Positions 53,680 to 64,000 of a stretch of DNA of 64,000 bases are shown here, in pieces. Source of the stretch: Nitzschia sp. DOCU1 (Eukaryota > Bacillariophyta > Bacillariophyceae > Bacillariales > Bacillariaceae); contig OX595985.1 in NCBI GenBank assembly GCA_951394045.1, positions 5,270,001 through 5,334,000 on the forward strand, written 5' to 3'. The number at the start of each line of letters is the position of its first letter. The stretch's first letter is position 1. The notes beneath the pieces are model-generated. The model saw only the letters and a list, made by a program, of their open reading frames with translations. It ran no database searches and was not told the origin of the DNA. A program made the translations under genes and the position numbers.

Positions 53680-56511
53680 ATATATGTGGAATTCTTTATT
53701 GAAGTCGGGGAAGTTCAACAGCGTCTCTCGCGCTACTGCTCGCTTAATTGATTCGAATGATTCATTGCATTCGGGAGTCCATTTCCACGGGACTGACTTG
53801 GAACACAACGCCGTTAGCGGCGCTAGTATGTGCGATCGCTTCCGCCACATATCACGGTAGTAATTTACCATGCCTAAGAAACGTCTCAGTTGTCGCTTCG
53901 TTTGCGGCGTCTGCATCTTTAGTATCGCTTCCACTTTCTTAGGTTGGGGATGGATACCGTCACGGGAGATCTCGTAGCCGAGGTACTCAACGCGGTCGGC
54001 AGCAAATTTGCATTTGCGTACGTTAGCGCGGAAACCGGCTTGTTCGAGTCGTGCGAGGACCTCTTTGAGCTTGGCGACGTGGTCGCTAAATGTGCCTTTG
54101 CTCGTTATCAAAATATCATCCATGTACACTTGTACGTACTCCAGGTCACCAAGGAGACGCATCATGATACTCTGGAAAATATCAGGGGCATTGGATATAC
54201 CCATCGGCAGCACCTGGTACTGATATAAGCCCCATGGCATTACAGTACCAAGGAGGCCTTGGCTGTACTTATCCATTGGGATGTGATAATAGCCCATACT
54301 GAGGTCAATAGCCGTTGCCCATTTAAAGCCCTGGAGTTTTTGCAATAACTCATTGATCTTTGGCAGTGGGTGCGGCTTGCGCACAAGATATTCGTTGAGT
54401 TTCCGAAAATCCGTAAGTACGCGCACATCGCCCGTTTTCTTCGGTTGAATGAACGTGCCGGCCGTCCATGTGGATTGGTTGACACGCTTCCAGATTCCAA
54501 GTTTTTCGAATCGTTCGATCTCTTTTCGCGTCGTTTGTTCGTACGCATGAGGGATGCCGAATGGCTTAGCATGATACGGCTTTGCTCCTTCTTTTAACTC
54601 AAGACGAATTGGATCTATTTTAAGTTTACCTAATCCGCCACCGAATAGTGTAGGGTGCTGCTTCAGTTCAGCTAGTAGCTCCGCTCGTTGCTCCTTAGTT
54701 AAGTAGTCGAGTGAGTCAACGAACTCTTCCATCTCGACCTTGGAGTAGTCGGCGTCAAGGATCTTAGCTTGTCGTTCTTCCGCCGCTTGGATAACGGGGG
54801 CGTCTTGAGACATCTCGTACAGAAGCTGTAGGGCCTCTGGATCCGTCACAACACCACGTTCCTTCATCTCGACTTCGCTATCGCCCCATCGAACAGTTCG
54901 TTTCTCGAAATCGAGTACAAACTTCAATTCGGCTAATAGGTCAAGTCCTAGAATCAGGTCGTAGGGTGAATCTTCGCGATCTGTATGCTCGTCGACGTGA
55001 CATGGCCAATGAATTTCCTTGCTAGTCGAGAGTTCGGGGATTCTGAAGCGGATCTTTGCGACTTTGTCCGTCTTGAATTTGCCGCCCATAGTCGTCCAAG
55101 TAGTAACTCGTTTTCCAGTAGGAACGAGCTGGCTAAGCGTCACAAAGTTCTTAAGAACGATGGAACGACTAGTACCCGTATCTAGCAGAGTTCTAAGGAC
55201 GTAGGATTCACCTCTAGGATTTAAAGCTTCGACGACTATTTCTGTAGTTAGCCGCCTGGCAATTTTCCTATTCAGCTCTATTCCAGGGCGTGACGGTCGA
55301 ATAGCAAAACTATGTTCATTTTCGCTATTGCAGTCCATGTAGTCGCTATCCGAATCGCTACTTTCGTTACTGCTACTGTCTGACTTATTGTTCAGCTGGA
55401 AGCTTACTTGCCTTTTTGTTTTGGCTTTACCTTTGTCTTTCTTAGACTGTTTCTTGGCGAGGGCTTTGACGACCGTCTCCATTTGGAGCGCCGAAAACAT
55501 GTTCTCACCGCTGCCTCTCGGACGCTTGTTCGGACGGTCTTTGGCATTGCCAGGGAGACTCCAACACTTGTCGTCAGGGGCCGGATGGAACCTGCCGCAA
55601 TGCTTACAGGGTTCCTTTCGGTCCCCCTTCTCGCCCTTCTTGCGGTCTTTTCCTCGCTTTCGTTTCTTGCCGCCGTCCTTGCTTTCGCTTTCGGACTTGC
55701 CGGCTTCTTTTTTCTTTTCTTTATTCTTTTTCTCTTGCCGCATCGCATCGTCGAAGACGTGCTTGGCTTCGAGCTTCTCGAGGTACTTGTAGTACTCATC
55801 GAGTCTCATACTGAAAGGGTCGATGTTAGAGGTGAGTAGGTCTCTTTGCCACTCAATCCTCTTCGCCCGATCAAGTATTTCCACGAGCTCGTCGTCGTCG
55901 AACGGCTCACATGTGGTCTTGTCTTCAGGGATCGGAAAGTGGGCCAACATCCTGTTCTGTCGTAGGAGCTCAGCGCGGAAGTCGGCTAGGGACATCTCCA
56001 TCATAAAGACATGGTAGCGTAGATACTGTTTTTGCCTGCGATAGGCGTGTTCAGATCCAAAGTAGTCTCGCGACATCGTTTGAATCGTCTCGTTGAACGT
56101 GTCTTCAGGTGCCATTTCTTCGTTCTTGAATCGCAGGTCCGCCACCTTGTTCGTGAACTTCTCCCTTGCCGTTCCACCCAACAACATCTGGGCGTACTTA
56201 ATCTTCTTGTCGCCGGTGTCTAGGGGGACATCGCGAATCAATTCCTCGAACTGAATCCTCCACTTGGCCCATCGTTCCGCATCGCCGTTCTCGAAGATAA
56301 AACAGCGGCTTTCGAACTCTTCCGAGTCCTTGTCCTTGGGGTCGAGCTTGATCTTGATCTTCTTGACCTTCTCGTCCTCTCCAACGATCTCGTCGTCCTC
56401 CTTCGGTTTCTCACGGCGGAACGGAATCGGCGGAGGGTTAACATGCGCCGCTTGCGTCAACAAAAACGCAACCTTCTTGGCGTACTCGTGGTTGTTGTAG
56501 GCCGTCTTCAT
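53680..56511 (-). pseudogene. Ty3/Gypsy copy C: gag-protease-RT, truncated in RNase H
   Basis: One uninterrupted frame of about 950 codons from MKTAYNNHEYAKK, through the zinc knuckle (CKHCGRFHPAPDDKC), protease DTG and RT YMDD, to the start of RNase H (EFHIYT), where homology stops at about 53679. The Gag-Pol junction reads TGG rather than TGA, showing that the family normally makes a single Gag-Pol frame. Integrase and 3' LTR are absent. Its 5' LTR is 56537-57154. Confidence 0.92.
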
Positions 56512-56536
56512 AACCTAGACGGGAGTTTTAAAACTG

Positions 56537-57154
56537 TGCCCTATCCCGGGGGTGACGATAAAGAAATAAAGACGATGATAATTGTGAGACCTAGATTACA
56601 TCTATTTGACTTCCTTCCAACAACAAGATTGACGAGACGAAAGATTTTTGTCTTTCAAATATTTGCGACCGATCGTTCATTTTGTGAACGTCTTTCCCCG
56701 CGCGTAATTAACGCGCATACATTTTATTCATTCGGATATGTCGATTCCTCGTATCGTCGCCTTCTAACTAGGCGTCCCTAGTCTTGGCTAGCTACGACTC
56801 CTCGTCACCCATGGTCTGAATTATTTCCTTGTCCTAAATACATCTCCTCTATCGGGCGATGAATATTTACTACTTAGATTGTAGGCATGCCGTTGGCAAG
56901 GGACTCTATGGGTTAGTCGAATGTTACTATGCAATATACTACAGAGCGCTTCCATGTGTAACGCTGCGACTCCTTTGATCGCTGCGTCGGTGCGCCGTCA
57001 GCGACGACGTCATCGTTCGTTCGCGTCCGTTGTCCGTTAGCCGTCTGTACGTCATCCGTCCAGCGGACGACTCCGTTCGTCTACGACTACTAAGACTACC
57101 AGCGTATATGACTAAAAGGACTAAACTATTTATGCGTCTCTGTGGGGTATGGCA
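56537..57154 (-). repeat. 5' LTR of Gypsy copy C (618 bp)
   Basis: Minus orientation: TGCCATACC at 57154 to ATAGGGCA at 56537. Its outer end abuts the pol of copy D directly, without a polypurine tract, which fits insertion of copy C into copy D. Confidence 0.92.
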
Positions 57155-60100
57155 GGAACGTCCTCTGTCGACTCGTCGTCTGGGTCACTATTCGGGTGTC
57201 GCGATAGCGTGTCCGCTACGACATTGTCTTCGCCTTTGACATGCACGAACGTAGCACCGTACTCTTCCAACAAGAGACGCCAGCGAACCACTCGGGAACT
57301 CGGCATCTTGTTGTACAGAATATTTAGGTGGTCCGTGTGTACTACCAGCTTTTGACCAAGGAGAATATTCCTAAATTCCTTAAGCGTTTCAACTATACTT
57401 AGCAGTTCCTGTTCGCCTGTCGTATAATTCTTCTGGGCGGAGTTCAACTTCCGGCTATAGAACGCCAATGGCTTACCATCTTGCATAATTACGGCGCCCA
57501 ATTGATAATCGCTGGCATCCGTATATATGTGGAATTCTTTATTGAAGTCGGGAAAGTTCAACAGTGTCTCTCGCGCTACTGCTCGCTTAATCGATTCGAA
57601 TGATTCATTGCATTCGGGAGTCCATTTCCACGGGACTGACTTGGAACACAATGCCGTTAGCGGCGCAAGTATGTGCGATCGCTTCCGCCACATATCACGG
57701 TAGTAATTTACCATGCCTAAGAAATGTCTCAGTTGGCGCTTCGTTTGCGGCGGCTGCATTTTTAGTATCGCTTCCACTTTCTTAGGTTGGGGATGGATAC
57801 CGTCACGGGAGATCTCGTAGCCGAGGTACTCAACGCGGTCGGCAGCAAATTTGCATTTGCGCACGTTAGCGCGGAATCCCGCTTGTTCGAGTCGTGCGAG
57901 GACCTCTTTGAGCTTTGCGACGTGGTCGCTGAATGTGCCTTTGCTCGTTATCAAGATATCGTCCATGTACACTTGTACGTACTCCAGGTCACCAAGGAGA
58001 CGCATCATGATACTTTGGAAAATATCAGGGGCATTGGATATACCCATCGGCAGCACCTGGTACTGATATAAGCCCCACGGCATTACAGTACCAAGGAGGC
58101 CTTGGCTGTACTTATCCATTGGAATGTGGTAATAGCCCATGCTGAGGTCAATAGCCGTTGCCCATTTAAAGCCCTGGAGTTTTTGCAATAACTCATTGAT
58201 CTTTGGCAGTGGGTGCGGCTTGCGCACAAGATATTCGTTGAGTTTCCGAAAATCCGTAAGTACGCGCACATCGCCCGTTTTCTTCGGTTGAATGAACGTG
58301 CCGGCCGTCCATGTGGATTGGTTGACACGCTTCCAGATTCCAAGTTTTTCGAATCGTTCGATCTCTTTTCGCGTCGTTTGTTCGTACGCATGGGGAATGC
58401 CGAATGGCTTTGCATGATACGGCTTTGCTCCTTCTTTTAACTCTAGACGAATTGGATCTATTTTTAGTTTACCTAATCCGCCACCGAATAGTGTGGGGTG
58501 CTGCTTCAGTTCAGCTAGTAGCTCCGCTCGTTGCTCCTTAGTTAAGTAGTCGAGTGAGTCAACGAACTCTTCCATCTCGACTTTGGAGTAGTCGGCGTCA
58601 AGGATCTTAGCTTGTCGTTCTTCCGCCGCTTGGATAACGGGGGCGTCTTGAGTCATCTCGTACAGAAGCTGTAGGGCCTCTGGATCCGTCACAACACCAC
58701 GTTCCTTCATCTCGACTTCGCTATCGCCCCATCGAACCGTTCGTTTCTCGAAATCGAGTACAAACTTCAATTCGGCTAATAGGTCGAGTCCTAGAATCAG
58801 GTCGTAGGGTGAGTCTTCGCGATCTGTATGCTCGTCGACGTGACATGGCCAATGAATTTCCTTGCTAGTCGAGAGTTCGGGGATTCTGAAGCGGATCTTT
58901 GCGACTTTGTCCGTCTTGAATTTGCCGCCCATAGTCGTCCAAGTAGTAACTCGTTTTCCAGTAGGAACGAGCTGGCTAAGCGTCACAAAGTTCTTAAGAA
59001 CGATGGAACGACTAGTACCCGTATCTAGAAGAGTTCTGAGGACGTAGGATTCACCTCTAGGATTTAAAGCTTCGACGACTATTTCTGTAGTTAGCCGCCT
59101 GGCAATTTTCCTATTCGGCTCTATTCCAGGGCGTGACGTTCGAATAGCAAAACTATGTTCATTTTCGCTATTGCAGTCCATGTAGTCGCTATCAGAATCG
59201 CTACTTTCATTACTGCTACTATCTGCCTGTTTGTGCAGCTGGAAGCTTACTTGCCTTTTGGTTCTTTCTTTACCTTTGTCTTTCTTAGACTGTTTCTTGG
59301 CGAGGGCTTTGACGACCGTCTCCATTTGGAGCGCCGAAAACATGTTCTCACCGTTGCCTCTCGGACGCTTGTTCGGACGGTCTTTGGCATTGCCAGGGAG
59401 ACTCCAACACTTGTCGTCAGGGGCCGGATGGAACCTGCCGCAATGCTTACAGGGTTCCTTTCGGTCCCCCTTCTCGCCCTTTTTGCGGTCTTTGCCTCGC
59501 TTTCGTTTCTTGCCGCCGTCCTTGCTTTCGCCTTCGGACTTGCCGGCTTCTTTTTTCTTTTCTTTATTCTTTTTCTCTTGCCGCATCGCATCGTCAAAGA
59601 CGTGCTTGGCTTCGAGCTTCTCGAGGTACTTGTAGTACTCATCGAGCCTCATACTGAAAGGGTCGATGTTAGAGGTGAGTAGGTCTCTCTGCCACTCAAT
59701 CCTCTTCGCCCGATCAAGTATTTCCACGAGCTCGTCGTCGTCGAACGGCTCACATGAGGTCTTGTCTTCAGGGATCGGAAAGTGGGCCAACATCCTGTTT
59801 TGTCGTAGGAGCTCGGCGCGGAAGTCAGCTAGGGACATCTCCATCATGAAAACGTGGTAGCGTAGATATTGTTTTTGCCTGCGATAGGCGTGTTCAGATC
59901 CAAAGTAGTCTCGTGACATCGTTTGAATCGTCTCGTTGAACGTGTCTTCAGGTGCCATTGCCTCGTTCTTGAATCGCAGGTCCGCTACCTTGTTCGTGAA
60001 CTGCTCCCTTGCCGTTCCACCCAACAACATCTGGGCGTACTTGATCTTCTTGTCGCCGGTGTCTAGGGGGACATCGCGAATCAATTCCTCGAACTGAATC

Positions 60101-60354
60101 CTCCACTTGGCCCATCGCTCCGCATCGCCGCTCTTGAAGATAAAGCAGCGGGTTTCGAACTCTTCCGAGTCCTTGTCCTTGGGGTCGAGCTTGATCTTGA
60201 CCTTTTTGACCTTCTCGTCCTCTCCAACGATCTCGTCGTCCTCCTTCGGTTTCTCACGACGGAACGGAATCGGCGGAGGGTTAACATGCGCCGCTTGCGT
60301 CAACAAAAACGCAACCTTCTTGGCGTACTCGTGGTTGTTGTAGGCCGTCTTCAT
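57155..60354 (-). pseudogene. Ty3/Gypsy copy D: intact gag-protease-RT-RNase H frame, no integrase
   Basis: The longest Gypsy frame in the window (1074 codons including a few read into the adjacent LTR). Zinc knuckle at residues 302-316, protease LLDTGTSRSIV near 442, RT YMDD near 796, RNase H TDASDYQLGAV near 945, then HTDHLNILY and VADTLSRH. It stops being copy D at ESTEDVP, just after RNase H, exactly where the LTR of copy C begins. The integrase and 3' LTR must lie on the far side of copy C (in the gap) or are lost. No stop or frameshift is seen in what remains. Confidence 0.92.
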
Positions 60355-60379
60355 AACCTAGACGGGAGTTTTAAAACTG

Positions 60380-60995
60380 TGCCCTATCCCGGGGGTGACG
60401 ATAAAGAAATAAAGACAATTGTAATTGTGAGACCTATGTTATGTTCTATAGCTTGACTTCCAACAACAAGATTGACGAGAGGAAAGATTTTTGTCTTTCA
60501 AATATTTGCGACCGGTCGTTCATTTTGTGAACGACTTTCCCTGGGCGTAAGTAACGCGCATATATTTATTTATTCGAATATGTCGATTCGCCGATAGCGT
60601 CGCCTGTAACTAGGCGTCCCAAGTCTTGGCTAGCTACGACTCCTCGTCACCCATGGTCTGAATTATTTCCTTGCCCTAAATACATCTCCTCTATTGGGCG
60701 ATGAATATTTACTACTTAGATTGTAGGCATGCCGTTGGCAAGGGACTCTATGAGTTAGTTGAATGTTACTATGCAATAGACTACAGAGCGCTTCCATGTG
60801 TAACGCTGCGACTCCTTTGATCGCTGCGTCGGTGCGCCGTCAGCGACGACGTCATCGTTCGTTCGCGTTCGTGTCCGTTAGCCGTCTGTACGTCATCCGT
60901 CCAGCGGACGACTCCTTTCGTCTATGACTACTAAGACTACCAGCATATGTGACTAAAAGGACTAAACTATTTATGCGTCTCTGTGGGGTATGGCA
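60380..60995 (-). repeat. 5' LTR of Gypsy copy D (616 bp)
   Basis: Minus orientation: TGCCATACC at 60995 to ATAGGGCA at 60380. The outer end joins the piggyBac-like coding sequence at 60996 without intervening bases, marking the insertion point. Confidence 0.93.
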
Positions 60996-62085
60996 GGCGG
61001 TTGTCAACGCAGTCATGAAGACAGGTCTACATCAACAAGGCCTACAGCATGGCTACAGAACAATCAGCATGGATAACCGGTACCAATGCCCCGAACTGGC
61101 GGTACGACTTCGCGATCGTTGTCACGTCTTGTCGACGGGTACAACAAAGCAGGGAAGGAAAGGCTGGCCGAAAGAATTGATGGACATGGAGAAGAAAGGA
61201 GAACGTGGCGAGTCAAAGATAGCATACGACAAAGTGAACGACGTTATCTGCCTCCAGTGGCGGGACAACAAGGTCGTCAATTGTTGTTCGACCATCACGA
61301 ACGTGACGCAAGAGGACACGACAAGACGAGTTGGAAGTACGCTGCGCATGCTCAAGGTACCAAGCCCCCTACTCCATTACCACCGCTACATGTTCGGGGT
61401 GGACAAGGGCGATCAAATGCGCATGCATGGTGGGGGGTTCGCCCGAAAGGCCCACTTCCAAAAGTGGTACAAGAAAGCATTCATGGCTGTGCTCGATTGC
61501 ATGCTCTTGAACGCCTTGATTGCATGGAATCTCTCTGCAGACGAGCCGGGATCCGATCGCAGCCACTTCAGCCGGCATGACTTTTATGCTTGGATTGCTG
61601 ACGATTTGCTAGAATTTCGAGATCCGAACGAAGGTACCGTTACATCCATTTCCAACGCGCCCATCGGAGACGTCACTCGAGCAACGGTGCAAGCAACAAC
61701 CACAGTCGATGATGCAGACAACGATGGGAACAAATGTGTCGTCGACGGACCGAATGCAGACGACAAGGAACGGCGCTGTCTGGTCTGTCTCTTCGATTCC
61801 AGGTACACCGGGATAAAAAAGGGGACGAGAGCATGCGTTTCTTCGTGCCGAACCTGTGGGTCATGCCACATGCATGTCGAAGCGAATGGACAAGAGATAC
61901 ACAAGTTGTTTCCAGAGGGGTTGTCTTGCCACGAAATACTGAACACCGAACTAGGTGGGGAAATTTGGAAACGAAACGAGCAAGGGCTGGCGCGGATACA
62001 AAACACCCACCCGGCCCTTCTAGCGTTGAAAGAGCGCTTGGGTAAAACCAGAAAGAGGAAACAGCCTCTCTCTGTAACTGTATAG
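60996..62085 (+). pseudogene. piggyBac-like transposase, C-terminal half
   Basis: Open frame continuing the transposase interrupted at 48121: AVVNAVMKTGLHQQG, then the third catalytic D in SMDNRYQCPELA, GRKGWPKELMDM, DVICLQWRDNKVV, the conserved VPSPLLHYHRYMFGVDKGDQ and KWYKKAFMAVLDCMLLNA. The C-terminus carries a cysteine-rich domain (RRCLVCLFDSRYTG, SSCRTCGSCHMHV) as in piggyBac transposases, where it recognises terminal repeats. It ends at TAG 62083-62085. Only a few residues appear to be missing between the two halves. Confidence 0.88.
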
Positions 62086-62177
62086 TAGTAGCATATGCAT
62101 CTATTATTATAATAGCTAAAATTGATTTCATTCATGCGACTATTATCGTTGTTACAACTAGGAATAGGAGAGTAGTC

Positions 62178-62903
62178 CTACTTATCTTCCGCCAAGAAGC
62201 CCTTCTTGAAGCCAACGTAGTTGCCGCCTTCGGCAGGGTAAGAGTCGCGAATCTCGCGAACGACGCAATCAGGCAATTCCTTTCGATTGCCTTTTCCTAG
62301 GTAGCCACTAATAAAAGTAGTGGCGTCCCTGTAAAGGGCATAACGAATCTCGCGATTCGAAATGCCCTGGTTGTAGAGTTCATCGCCCTTCCCACCAAAA
62401 AGGAACTCCTTCATTGTCTTTCCACTAGTATCATCGCCAGTCTGATCCAAGAAACAGGGGGTTTCGCCGCAGTAGGCGCACTCCTTGATGGTACCTTCGG
62501 CGACGGCAGAGGGTGGAACGAACTTAGGTGGCTTCGCAAGAGTGAACACCTTACAATTGTCGATGTGAGTCTTGAATGCCTTTACATCCTCTTCGGAAAT
62601 CCCGTCAGGAAAATCGAAGGTCATGAACCTGGGGTCTGGCCCAGGTTCGGCGAACATACGCACACCGCCACCGATGTCCGACACGACAATCTTCCGAAGT
62701 GGGACATTCTTACCAGTGCGACGGTTGTTTTCCTCGTTCGCCAAGAAGAGAGAGGCGGCAATCCGTTTGTCCTCTGGGTCGGGAACAGCACCGCGTTCGT
62801 ACTCCAGCACCCCCAAGGACGAATCGTATTCAATGCCGCCAAGGAAGTCCATGCCGTAGGGGTTGTAGGACAAATCCTTCTTCTTCTGATTGTTAGAAGT
62901 CAT
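62178..62903 (-). CDS. Protein of unknown function with CxxC...C motif
   Basis: ATG at 62903 (MTSNNQKKKDLSYNPYG) is preferred; an in-frame ATG at 63080 would overlap the upstream gag-like frame. About 241 residues with KIVVSDIGGGVRMFAE, CAYCGETPC (likely zinc ligands) and a C-terminal block NREIRYALYRDATTF…LPDCVVREIRDSYP…NYVGFKKG. I do not recognise a named family. It follows the gag-like gene on the same strand and may belong to the same element or be an independent gene. Confidence 0.55.
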   Translation of the reverse strand: MTSNNQKKKDLSYNPYGMDFLGGIEYDSSLGVLEYERGAVPDPEDKRIAASLFLANEENNRRTGKNVPLRKIVVSDIGGGVRMFAEPGPDPRFMTFDFPDGISEEDVKAFKTHIDNCKVFTLAKPPKFVPPSAVAEGTIKECAYCGETPCFLDQTGDDTSGKTMKEFLFGGKGDELYNQGISNREIRYALYRDATTFISGYLGKGNRKELPDCVVREIRDSYPAEGGNYVGFKKGFLAEDK

Positions 62904-63043
62904 GGTAACAAGATGAAATAAAACAATGCATTGCGACTGTTTGGTGTCGGATGCAGTAGGTTGATTGTTGGATGCAGGTCGTTGCGCATTGTTTCTATGA
63001 TCAAGATAGAGACGGCAGAAGTCGGGTTTACGCAAGGATTTGT

Positions 63044-63799
63044 TCAAAGTCCGCAGGATCGGCACCCAAATTTTATCCACGTATCCCTGTCATTGGCATC
63101 CTTGTCATTCCATTTGTCAATGGCAGTTTCAAGGACGCCTGTCTGGGCTAACGCTGCCAAGCCAGCACTGATGAGGCTTTTGTCATCAATGGGTACGCCG
63201 CCATCGGCTGCATAAGCAGTGACCGTGCGGAATCGGTCCACTAGGACTTGGAATGGTTCCGAGGCGGAGTACGGGAGATGGAGTTTCGCTCGGTTGGCTT
63301 CCACTTCGATAGGGAGGATGGCCCCGTAGGATTCAATGAGCTGGGTAACCAAGTTTTTGGCGGTGACACCCGCCAGACCCGTGTTGGAGTCTTCAAACGG
63401 ACGCATGAAAAGTGGTTCCATTGAGTCGCTGATGAATCGAAGGAGGGCACCATTGAGGTTGTTGAATTCCTTGTGTTCTCTGAGTGCCTCGGCATATTGA
63501 CGATGTGCTTCTGCGATTTGTGCTCCCGTGCCGTCGCCGTCGGGAATGTCGGGTCGTTCGGGGTCGACCCACGCAGTCTCACTGAGGGTTGCGTAGACGG
63601 CAGCTGGCATGACCATTCCAAGGTGTCCGCGGGCGGCACCACCGCGGGTGGAGTGAAACTTGGCTGCATTGCGGTAGACGCCCTGGCGGAGTAGGCGCAG
63701 ATCTTCGTATGTGGGTTGGCCCTCGATTCTGGTGGGGCGGACGGGAAAGGAATTGAAGAACTCCTCTTCGCTATTAGCCTTGAGATACACGGATGTCAT
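63044..63799 (-). CDS. Retrotransposon Gag-like protein
   Basis: 251-residue frame from MTSVYLKANSEEEFF. It has YEDLRLLRQGVYRNAAKF, GAARGHLGMVM, ALREHKEFNNLNGALLRFI, AKNLVTQLIESYG and DKWNDKDANDRDTWIKF, the pattern of capsid-type Gag regions found in LTR retrotransposons (helical, W..F near the end). No zinc knuckle or pol follows in frame: the frame ends shortly after DTWIKF, and another frame begins. It is either a 3'-truncated gag or a domesticated one. Confidence 0.55.
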   Translation of the reverse strand: MTSVYLKANSEEEFFNSFPVRPTRIEGQPTYEDLRLLRQGVYRNAAKFHSTRGGAARGHLGMVMPAAVYATLSETAWVDPERPDIPDGDGTGAQIAEAHRQYAEALREHKEFNNLNGALLRFISDSMEPLFMRPFEDSNTGLAGVTAKNLVTQLIESYGAILPIEVEANRAKLHLPYSASEPFQVLVDRFRTVTAYAADGGVPIDDKSLISAGLAALAQTGVLETAIDKWNDKDANDRDTWIKFGCRSCGL

Positions 63800-64000
63800 G
63801 GTGAGTTGTTACCTTGCAACGGAGAGTGGATCTCGGGACGTTTAGAACAAGGGATCTTTAGTAATCTCTGCTAATATCACGTAATTGACGTAGTGACGAG
63901 AAACGGGAGATTACTAAATAATGAGGTTATTGGTAAGTGAGGGTTTCGAGTGGCGCGCCGGGCCATCCTTGAATGGCGCGCAAACGGAAGATAACGGTCT
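63800..64000. other. No feature seen
   Basis: 201 bases upstream of the gag-like frame. Contains GGCGCGC-type motifs near 63950 but no recognised promoter or repeat. Confidence 0.6.

Larger units (their letters stand above)
46313..62085 (+). mobile_element. piggyBac-like element split by nested retrotransposons
   Basis: The N-terminal (46313-48121) and C-terminal (60996-62085) halves of one transposase are co-oriented and continuous in protein order. They are separated by an assembly gap, a Copia element and Gypsy copies C and D on the opposite strand. The right junction is exactly at an LTR end (60995/60996). Confidence 0.82.

Noticed and set aside
57140..57160. Copy D read as a deletion derivative in which RNase H was fused directly to the 3' LTR
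   Set aside because: The junction is exactly the TG end of an LTR and the polypurine tract is missing, so insertion of copy C into copy D is simpler.
62904..63080. Upstream extension of the CxxC protein (ATG at 63080)
   Set aside because: It overlaps the gag-like frame in another phase and the added residues look random; the ATG at 62903 fits better.

Overview
The window looks like a repeat-rich part of a eukaryotic nuclear genome, most likely a diatom or related stramenopile. That assignment is an inference. It rests on the mix of Ty3/Gypsy, Copia, piggyBac, Helitron and DDE elements, on short GT-AG introns (63-101 bp), on AATAAA poly(A) signals, and on a Copia with an RGG-rich Gag and a chromodomain-like patch. 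Nothing prokaryotic (operons, Shine-Dalgarno sites, CRISPR) was seen.

Left third (1-22.5 kb, mostly + strand): three defective copies (A, B, E) of one Ty3/Gypsy family plus an inverted gag fragment. LTRs are about 617 bp, start TGCCATACC and end ATAGGGCA. Copy E (9734-21846) keeps both LTRs, which are identical over about 430 shared bases. A 1.39 kb non-autonomous insertion sits between its protease and RT, and a 5.0 kb DDE transposon sits in its 3' LTR with a 9-bp target duplication. A broken Copia gag follows.

Middle (22.5-46.3 kb): a gene-bearing accessory region. It has a long acidic protein of unknown function with at least one intron, a small RING-H2 protein, a zinc-ligand ORF overlapping a 1971-residue Helitron-type RepHel (HUH nuclease, Pif1-like helicase) that ends in a GIY-YIG nuclease domain, an LRR protein, a divergent histone H3, a spliced gene of unknown function, a gene broken at a C10 tract, a SET-like protein and a spliced FkbM-type methyltransferase. 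Several tandem repeats lie between them.

Right third (46.3-64 kb): a piggyBac-like transposase split in two. Its N-terminal half stops at a 200-N gap and its C-terminal half resumes at 60996. Between them, on the minus strand, lie a Copia element and Gypsy copies C and D. LTR edges are exact, which suggests Copia inside C, C inside D, D inside piggyBac, with the left-hand halves lost in the gap. Two further minus-strand ORFs follow, one of them gag-like.

The strongest candidate for something new is the Helitron RepHel with a C-terminal GIY-YIG nuclease, next to chromatin-type genes (H3 variant, SET-like, RING). Second is the DDE transposase whose RNase-H fold appears to have hosted a 3'-5' exonuclease domain, now mostly deleted although the insertion itself is recent.
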